Below the pieces are notes generated by a model. That model was not told the DNA's origin. It saw only the letters and a program-made list of their open reading frames with translations, and searched no databases. The position numbers and the translations under genes were made by a program. DNA of 7,576 bases, from positions 1 to 7,576 of the forward strand of contig JAAZAI010000379.1 in assembly GCA_012514445.1 (NCBI GenBank), given 5' to 3'. Positions 1-7,576 of this stretch are shown one piece after another; positions within the stretch are counted from its first letter, which is position 1, and every line of letters starts with the position of its first letter. Source of the DNA: Lentisphaerota bacterium (GTDB taxonomy: Bacteria > Verrucomicrobiota > Kiritimatiellia > RFP12 > UBA3636).

Positions 1-2154
1 GCAGGCAACGAGTCAAAATGGATCGGGGCGGGGAATGGCGGCGCCGCCCCGTATTTCTTCGTCAAGTTCAAGTGCCCCGCGCCGGCCGGCGTCCGCGTCG
101 CGATCTGCGGCCTGGGCTACTACGAACTCCAGGTCAACGGCCGCAAGGTCGGCGACCGCGAGCTGGCGCCGATCGTGAGCGTCTACGACCGCCGGGTGCG
201 CTACAACGTCCTGGATCTCGAAGAACATCTCCAGCCGGGCGAAAACGCCGTCGGCGTGATCTTGGGCCATGGGTTGTACAACCACGCCGTCAAGGACGTG
301 TGGAACTTCGAGAACGCGGCCTGGCGCGACCAGCCCAAGCTCCGCCTCGAGATCCGCGACGCGGAGGGGAACCTGCTGCTGGCCAGCGACAGCGCCTGGC
401 TGAGTTCGCTGAAGGGGCCCATCGTCCACACGCAGCTTCGCAACGGCGAGCACTACGACGCCCGGCGCGAGTTCAAGGACTGGCCCACGTGCGCCTTCGT
501 CCCGGACGAGCGCTGGGGCAAGGCGGTGGTCGTCGCATCGCCCGGCGGTGTCTTCGAGGAGGAGTCCGCGATTCCCTGCCGCGTGGTGCGCACGTTCGAG
601 GTCAAGGGCGAACCGACCTGCTTCGGCGTCTACGACATCGGCACGAACCTGTCGGGCCGCTGCCGGATCACCGTCGCGGGGACGCAGCCCGGGGCCCAGA
701 TCCAACTCGACTATGCGGAGCGGATCACCGACGACGGCGAGATCTCGAAACAGGCGCAGGACAGCTTTGTCAAGACGGGCTCGTTCCAGCACGAAGAGTA
801 CACGATGAAAGGCGATGGGACGCCCGAGACGTGGGAGTCCCGCTTCACCTACCATGGCTTTCGCTATGTGAGAGTCTGGGTGTGCGGCGAGGCGTCGATC
901 CAGAAACTCGAAGTGCGCGAAGTGCGGTCCGACTTCGATTCCATCGGTTCGTTCGAGTGCTCCTCCGCAGACCTCAACCGGCTCCAGGCGGTGACGCGCG
1001 TCTCCTACCTCGCCAACTTCGTCGGCATTCCGACGGACTGCCCGCACCGCGAGAAGAACGGATGGACGGGCGATGCGCAGCTCGCGGCGGAGACCGGGCT
1101 CTACAACTTCGATTCCGCAGGCGGATACGGCCAGTGGGTCGACACCTTGCGGGACTGCCAGCGCCTCAACGGCGCGCTGCCCGGCATCGCGCCGTGCGCG
1201 GGCTGGGGCTACAACTGGGGCAACGGCCCCAACTGGGATGGCGCGCTGTTCGTCGTGCCCTACAACGTCTGGCTCTTCACGGGCGACGATGCGCCGTTGC
1301 GCCGCTCCTACGACGCCATGCGTCTCTACCTCGAGTACTGCGACTCGATGTGCGAAGACGACATCGTGGCGTTCGGACTGGGCGACTGGTGTCCGCCGGA
1401 GAAGACGCAGACCGTGGAGACGCCCTTGTCGACCACGGCGGCGTACTACGGGCTCGCCACGATGTTCTCCGGAATCGCCAGGCGTCTCGGCCATGCGGAC
1501 GACGCCCGCCGCTACGCCGAGCGCGCGGAGCGGATCAAGGGGAATTTCAACCGCCGGTTCTACAACGGCGGGGGCGTCTACGCGAACGGCTGCATGACGG
1601 CGCTCGGGACGCCGCTCTACTACGGGCTTTGCGAAGACGGCGAACGCCAGGCGGTGGTCTCCGCGCTCGCCGACCTCGCCCGTCGGGAGGACTGCAAGGC
1701 GCAGTTCGGCATTCTCGGCGCGAAGCACGTGCCCCGCGCGCTGGCGGACAACGGACATGCGGATCTGGCCCTGCGCTTCTTCACGCAGGAGGCGTATCCG
1801 GGATGGATCAAGTGGCTGCGGCGCGGCGCGGTGTCGCTCTGGGAGAACTGGGAAGGGCACTCCTCGCGCAACCACATCATGTTCGGCGATCTCAGCGCCT
1901 GGTTCTTCCGGTACGCCGCGGGCTTCCGCCATCTGCCGGAGCATCCGGGATGGCAGCACCTCGCGATCGAGCCGGAAAATCTCGCGGCGCTGGATTCCGT
2001 TTCGGCCACGTATCGCGGCTATGCCGTGAACTGGACGCGCAAGGGCGGCACGTTCGCGATGCGCGTCACGGTTCCGCCGCGATGCCGCGCCGACGTGACG
2101 CCACCGGGCGGCAAGACGGTCGTCTGCGGGCCCGGCGAGCACTCGATCGGGTGA
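1..2154 (+). CDS. Alpha-L-rhamnosidase, glycoside hydrolase family 78, 5'-truncated
   Basis: This enzyme would remove terminal alpha-L-rhamnose from glycans or glycosides by an inverting mechanism. The frame is open from base 1 and gives 717 residues to TGA at 2152-2154; the true start is off-window, so a signal peptide cannot be judged. Residues 1-58 already read as the family (SKWIG, then GLGYYELQVNGRKVG), so an internal GTG at 175 is not the start. Order of domains: N-terminal beta-sandwich carrying the GLGYYE motif (about 15-190), second beta-sandwich (about 195-300), (alpha/alpha)6 catalytic barrel (about 310-635), and C-terminal beta domain (to 717). The catalytic loop DCPHREKNGWTGDAQ gives D346, E351 and D358, and SLWENWEG gives E615. 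Their spacing agrees with the rhamnose-contacting residues of Bacillus RhaB (D567, E572, D579, E841, recalled from the literature). GWGYNWGNGPNWD (401-413) is another recognisable barrel segment. The gene converges on purL, 5 bases away. Family is confident; substrate and location are unknown. Confidence 0.95.
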   Translation, partial: AGNESKWIGAGNGGAAPYFFVKFKCPAPAGVRVAICGLGYYELQVNGRKVGDRELAPIVSVYDRRVRYNVLDLEEHLQPGENAVGVILGHGLYNHAVKDVWNFENAAWRDQPKLRLEIRDAEGNLLLASDSAWLSSLKGPIVHTQLRNGEHYDARREFKDWPTCAFVPDERWGKAVVVASPGGVFEEESAIPCRVVRTFEVKGEPTCFGVYDIGTNLSGRCRITVAGTQPGAQIQLDYAERITDDGEISKQAQDSFVKTGSFQHEEYTMKGDGTPETWESRFTYHGFRYVRVWVCGEASIQKLEVREVRSDFDSIGSFECSSADLNRLQAVTRVSYLANFVGIPTDCPHREKNGWTGDAQLAAETGLYNFDSAGGYGQWVDTLRDCQRLNGALPGIAPCAGWGYNWGNGPNWDGALFVVPYNVWLFTGDDAPLRRSYDAMRLYLEYCDSMCEDDIVAFGLGDWCPPEKTQTVETPLSTTAAYYGLATMFSGIARRLGHADDARRYAERAERIKGNFNRRFYNGGGVYANGCMTALGTPLYYGLCEDGERQAVVSALADLARREDCKAQFGILGAKHVPRALADNGHADLALRFFTQEAYPGWIKWLRRGAVSLWENWEGHSSRNHIMFGDLSAWFFRYAAGFRHLPEHPGWQHLAIEPENLAALDSVSATYRGYAVNWTRKGGTFAMRVTVPPRCRADVTPPGGKTVVCGPGEHSIG

Positions 2155-2159
2155 CGTCC

Positions 2160-6035
<3,876 letters not shown>

Positions 6036-6081
6036 GGCGTGGGTTCGGAGGGTTGACGAAAAGGCTACGAATGCGCTTTTT

Positions 6082-6110
6082 ATTATAGACAAAACGGCCC
6101 CGTCGTTCAA
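6082..6110 (-). promoter_or_regulatory. Predicted sigma-70-type promoter of purL
   Basis: On the minus strand a perfect -10 box TATAAT lies at 6087-6082 and a partial -35 box TTGAAC (TTGA of the consensus) at 6110-6105, with a 17-base spacer. An A-run follows the -10 box and the expected transcription start is near 6076-6074. This leaves a 5' leader of about 40 bases before ATG 6035. The placement supports the short purL start, because the upstream TTG codon at 6110 would not be transcribed. No operator or riboswitch could be recognised in the short leader. Confidence 0.75.
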
Positions 6111-6122
6111 GGACCGGAAATC

Positions 6123-6302
6123 GAAAGTCTGGAATTCGCAATATGGCCGTCCCTGCTTCGCAGCGGCGTGCTCGGAGAGCCCGCCCTACCTCGTAGACTC
6201 CCCGTTTGGCGGTGATTTCGGGGTAGGGCGCGATCTCCGAGCGCGCCGTTTCCCTGGTTCCAGGCCATATTGCGAATTGCTGAATTGAAAGTCTGCAATC
6301 GC
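6123..6302. repeat. Direct repeats flanking the palindromic element
   Basis: The 9-mer GAAAGTCTG occurs in the same orientation at 6123-6131 and 6287-6295, one base outside the left palindrome arm and eight bases outside the right arm. With one mismatch and one indel the match extends to GAAAGTCTGGAATTCGC (6123-6139) and GAAAGTCTGCAATCGC (6287-6302). The 9-mer could be a target-site duplication made by insertion of the palindrome. The longer match, which runs into the left arm, could instead mean that the right copy is the start of a second, truncated copy of the same repeat. The sequence alone does not decide between these. Confidence 0.55.
6133..6278. repeat. Nested palindromic element (MITE- or REP-like), 146 bp
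   Basis: The outer arms are a perfect 16-bp inverted repeat: AATTCGCAATATGGCC at 6133-6148 and its reverse complement at 6263-6278. Inside, 6164-6193 and 6219-6248 form a second, 30-bp inverted repeat with four mismatches, some of which would be G:U pairs in RNA. Its core reads GCTCGGAGA and CGCCCTACC. Both pairs of arms share nearly one centre at about 6206, with a 25-base loop at 6194-6218. The unpaired strips between the stems carry a near-identical direct repeat, TCCCTGCTTC (6150-6159) and TCCCTGGTTC (6251-6260). No open frame of note lies inside, so mobility would have to come from elsewhere. It is not a terminator of either neighbour: both genes start away from it and there is no T-run. 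Confidence 0.7.
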
Positions 6303-6380
6303 CGGGTTGACGCAAGAACGCTCAGTCGAGCAGGCACGTTCCTTCCCGTCGACCGATTACATGCGATCACCGTTGTGTCC

Positions 6381-6410
6381 TTGACGCCGGGGGGCAGATG
6401 GGATTATAGT
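6381..6410 (+). promoter_or_regulatory. Predicted sigma-70-type promoter of the SGNH hydrolase gene
   Basis: TTGACG (five of six to the -35 consensus) lies at 6381-6386 and TATAGT (five of six to the -10 consensus) at 6405-6410, with an 18-base spacer. The expected start of transcription is near 6417, giving a leader of about 25 bases before ATG 6442. The leader is A/T-rich (TTTATTAAAATG) and has no clear Shine-Dalgarno sequence. The promoter points away from purL and away from the palindromic element. Confidence 0.72.
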
Positions 6411-6427
6411 GCAATTGATTTATTAAA

Positions 6428-6445
6428 ATGGGCGATGCAACATGA
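6428..6445 (+). CDS. Possible five-codon leader ORF overlapping the SGNH start
   Basis: ATG at 6428 opens a frame of five codons (MGDAT) whose TGA at 6443-6445 overlaps the hydrolase ATG at 6442-6444 in an ATGA junction. It lies about 11 bases after the predicted transcription start. Such an overlap could allow translational coupling where no ribosome binding site is present, but a frame this short arises easily by chance. There is no independent support that it is translated. Confidence 0.2.
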   Translation: MGDAT

Positions 6446-7068
6446 AAATCTACATTATCGGCGACAGCATCTCGATTCAGTACGGCCCCCATCTGGAGGG
6501 CTATTTGAAGGGAGTCATGGCGTACTCCCGAAAGGAAGGGGTTGACGAGGCCCTCCTCAACCTGGACAAGCCGCAAGGGGCGAACGGCGGCGACTCCTCG
6601 ATGGTGCTGGCGTACCTGAAGGAGCGTCGGCGAACGGGCGGGATCGATGCCGATCTGCTGCTGGTCAACTGCGGTCTCCACGACATCAAGACCGATCCGG
6701 CCACCGGGGCGAAGCAGGTGCCGCTCGATCAGTATGAGCGCAACCTGAGCGCGATCCTCGAGACGGTCGAGGACATGCGTCCTCGCTTCGTCTGGATACG
6801 GACGACGCCCTGCGACGAGGCCGTCCACAACTGCCGCCCCGGCATCGGGTTCCACCGGTTCGCCGCCGATTGCGCCGCCTACAACGCGACGGCGGACCGG
6901 ATCATGCGCGATGCCGGCGTCCCGTCGATCGACTTGCACACCTTCACGCGCAACCTCGGCCCCGATCTCTATTGCGACCACGTCCACTTCAATGACGCCG
7001 TCCGTGAGAAGCAGGCCGCGTTCATCGCCGGCTGGCTGCAGGCTTTCGCGGTGGCGGGGTTTTTCTAG
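6442..7068 (+). CDS. SGNH/GDSL-family hydrolase (probable esterase)
   Basis: This is a 208-residue, single-domain protein of the SGNH hydrolase fold, whose members cleave ester bonds such as O-acetyl groups on sugars or lipids. Block I is at the very N terminus, MKIYIIGDSIS, with nucleophile S9. Block II is probably GGDSS around G50. Block III reads NCGLHDIK (76-83), where the usual GxND asparagine is replaced by H80. Block V is DHVHFN (179-184), giving the probable catalytic D179 and H182. ATG 6442 is chosen because block I starts at once and the promoter lies just upstream. There is no signal peptide or membrane segment, so it is predicted cytoplasmic. It ends four bases into the convergent Dabb gene. 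A role in carbohydrate de-esterification would suit the rhamnosidase nearby, but that link is only inferred and the substrate is unknown. Confidence 0.85.
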   Translation: MKIYIIGDSISIQYGPHLEGYLKGVMAYSRKEGVDEALLNLDKPQGANGGDSSMVLAYLKERRRTGGIDADLLLVNCGLHDIKTDPATGAKQVPLDQYERNLSAILETVEDMRPRFVWIRTTPCDEAVHNCRPGIGFHRFAADCAAYNATADRIMRDAGVPSIDLHTFTRNLGPDLYCDHVHFNDAVREKQAAFIAGWLQAFAVAGFF

Positions 7069-7361
7069 CGCACCGGGTAGTCCGCCGTGCACGACTTGGC
7101 CGCGTGTTCTTTCATATAGGCGATCACGGGCAGATGCGCGGGGTGGGTGCGATAGGCGTCGAGCGCCGCCTTCGAGTCGAAGAGCGTGTCGAGGCAGAGG
7201 TCGCAGGAGCGTTCCGAGCGTTCGGCGTCGGGCTCGGCCTCGAGCGAGACCAGGCCCGGGATGCGGCCTTGGAGGGACAGGAGCTTTTCGCGGGCTTCGG
7301 CGATGCCGGCGGGGGAGGCGTCCTTCAGCCAGAAGAGGACGATGTGGCGGTAGCGGCTCAT
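7065..7361 (-). CDS. Dabb (dimeric alpha-beta barrel) domain protein
   Basis: This 98-residue protein fits the stress-responsive A/B barrel (Dabb) family in length and pattern. It opens with a beta strand, RHIVLFWLK (5-13), then a helix, IPGLVSLEAEPDAE (34-47), a strand, LCLDTLFDS (55-63), and ends with the family-typical AYRTHPAHLPVIAYMKEHA. Members form ferredoxin-like dimers; some are enzymes, but most, as here, have no assigned reaction. The conserved histidines H6 and H73/H76 are visible. ATG 7361 is the only sensible start, and no Shine-Dalgarno sequence precedes it. The gene lies 67 bases after hisG on the same strand, so it may be read from the same transcript unless the hairpin between them stops it. 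Its TAG stop interlocks with the TAG of the SGNH gene in a CTAG palindrome. Confidence 0.85.
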   Translation of the reverse strand: MSRYRHIVLFWLKDASPAGIAEAREKLLSLQGRIPGLVSLEAEPDAERSERSCDLCLDTLFDSKAALDAYRTHPAHLPVIAYMKEHAAKSCTADYPVR

Positions 7362-7371
7362 GGAGTTGAGT

Positions 7372-7399
7372 GCGTGGAGAGTAGTGCGTAGTGAGTAGT
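7372..7399 (-). repeat. Tandem heptamer repeat upstream of the Dabb gene
   Basis: Read on the minus strand, consecutive 7-mers are ACTACTC (7399-7393), ACTACGC (7392-7386), ACTACTC (7385-7379) and a weaker TCCACGC (7378-7372). The array fills most of the gap between the hairpin and the Dabb start codon and ends ten bases before it. It lies where a ribosome binding site would be expected and is notably poor in G. Its function is unknown; it may be a simple-sequence slippage product. Confidence 0.6.
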
Positions 7400-7404
7400 T
7401 CAGG

Positions 7405-7419
7405 CTGGGGACACCCCAG
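7405..7419 (-). terminator. Hairpin after hisG, weak terminator candidate
   Basis: CTGGGG and CCCCAG form a perfect 6-bp G/C-rich stem with a 3-base loop, and two more G:C pairs can form beyond a one-base bulge. It begins about ten bases after the hisG stop on the hisG strand, the expected place for a terminator. No T-run follows it, so an intrinsic terminator is not well supported. It could instead slow transcription into the Dabb gene, protect the mRNA 3' end, or belong to a dispersed repeat. Confidence 0.35.
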
Positions 7420-7428
7420 ACCCCGGAA

Positions 7429-7576
7429 TTACAGGCGGCAGGTGCGGATGTCGGTGACGACGATGCCCTTGGCGCCGAGGTCGGCGAGGGCGTCGACGAG
7501 GCCGTTCATGCCCTTTTTCTTGGCCATCGACTTGACGGCGACCCAGGCGGGGTCGTTGAGCGGCGAGATCGTCGGC
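7429..7576 (-). CDS. hisG: ATP phosphoribosyltransferase HisG, C-terminal end (partial)
   Basis: HisG joins ATP and PRPP in the first committed step of histidine synthesis. Only the last 48 codons are in the window, ending in TAA at 7431-7429. The segment begins PTISPLNDPAWVAVKSM and ends LGAKGIVVTDIRTCRL. This matches the C-terminal regulatory domain of the long HisG form, including the GAK(G/A)I and DIR.CR(F/L) ending that I recall from actinobacterial-type HisG. The long form carries its own histidine feedback domain and does not need HisZ. The catalytic domains lie outside the window. The gene downstream on the same strand is Dabb and not hisD or another his gene, so hisG does not lead a compact his operon here. 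Confidence 0.85.
   Translation of the reverse strand, partial: PTISPLNDPAWVAVKSMAKKKGMNGLVDALADLGAKGIVVTDIRTCRL

Larger units (their letters stand above)
6036..6441. other. Divergent intergenic region between purL and the SGNH hydrolase
   Basis: This stretch of 406 bases has no convincing gene. It is visibly richer in A/T at both edges than the flanking coding DNA. It holds a leftward promoter for purL at its left end, a rightward promoter for the SGNH gene at its right end, and a nested palindromic element with direct-repeat flanks between them. The part from about 6303 to 6380 shows only a small imperfect hairpin (GAACG at 6316-6320 with CGTTC at 6337-6341, and GCTC/GAGC inside) and nothing else that I can name. 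Confidence 0.85.

Noticed and set aside
6036..6110. N-terminal extension of PurL to a TTG at 6110
   Set aside because: The extra 25 residues have no counterpart in PurL, and the TTG coincides with the predicted -35 box with TATAAT downstream of it.
6164..6248. Palindrome as an intrinsic terminator or riboswitch
   Set aside because: Both flanking genes are transcribed away from it, it lies outside both predicted leaders, and it has no T-run.
6316..6341. Small imperfect hairpin (GAACG...CGTTC) as an operator
   Set aside because: The stem is short and interrupted, and it matches no operator that I recognise; it lies 40 bases upstream of the -35 box without other support.
6501..7092. Minus-strand frames antisense to the SGNH gene
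   Set aside because: The plus-strand frame shows ordered SGNH motifs, while the minus frames show none.

Overview
The window is GC-rich bacterial chromosomal DNA with strong G/C preference at third codon positions, so the antisense frames carry very long open shadow frames. It holds five protein genes, two of them cut by the window edges, and one gene-free stretch of about 400 bases. No rRNA, tRNA, CRISPR array, transposase or phage gene was seen. The taxon cannot be fixed from this sequence. A large GH78 alpha-L-rhamnosidase, a small SGNH esterase, single-chain PurL and poor Shine-Dalgarno signals at all three visible starts would suit a glycan-degrading member of the PVC group (Verrucomicrobiota, Kiritimatiellota or Lentisphaerota). 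That is a guess, not a demonstrated assignment.

Layout from left to right: (1) a GH78 family alpha-L-rhamnosidase on + (1-2154), missing its N terminus; (2) purL on - (2160-6035), the one-polypeptide glutamine-dependent FGAM synthase of purine synthesis, convergent with the rhamnosidase across a 5-base gap; (3) a divergent intergenic region (6036-6441) with a good sigma-70-type promoter at each end, one firing left into purL and one firing right into the next gene, and between them a nested palindromic element of about 146 bp flanked by direct repeats; (4) an SGNH/GDSL-type hydrolase on + (6442-7068); (5) a small Dabb (dimeric alpha-beta barrel) protein on - (7065-7361), whose stop codon interlocks with that of the hydrolase in a shared CTAG; (6) a 67-base spacer with a hairpin and tandem heptamers; (7) the C-terminal end of hisG on - (7429-7576).

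The genes do not form one pathway. purL and hisG are housekeeping genes of purine and histidine synthesis, which are linked metabolically because HisG consumes PRPP and ATP and the histidine pathway releases the purine intermediate AICAR; adjacency here is not evidence of co-regulation. The rhamnosidase and the SGNH hydrolase could both act on decorated plant or microbial polysaccharides (rhamnose removal and ester removal), but purL on the opposite strand separates them and they cannot be one operon. No clear new multi-gene system is visible. The most unusual item is the palindromic element between the two divergent promoters, which looks like a non-autonomous mobile or REP-like repeat.
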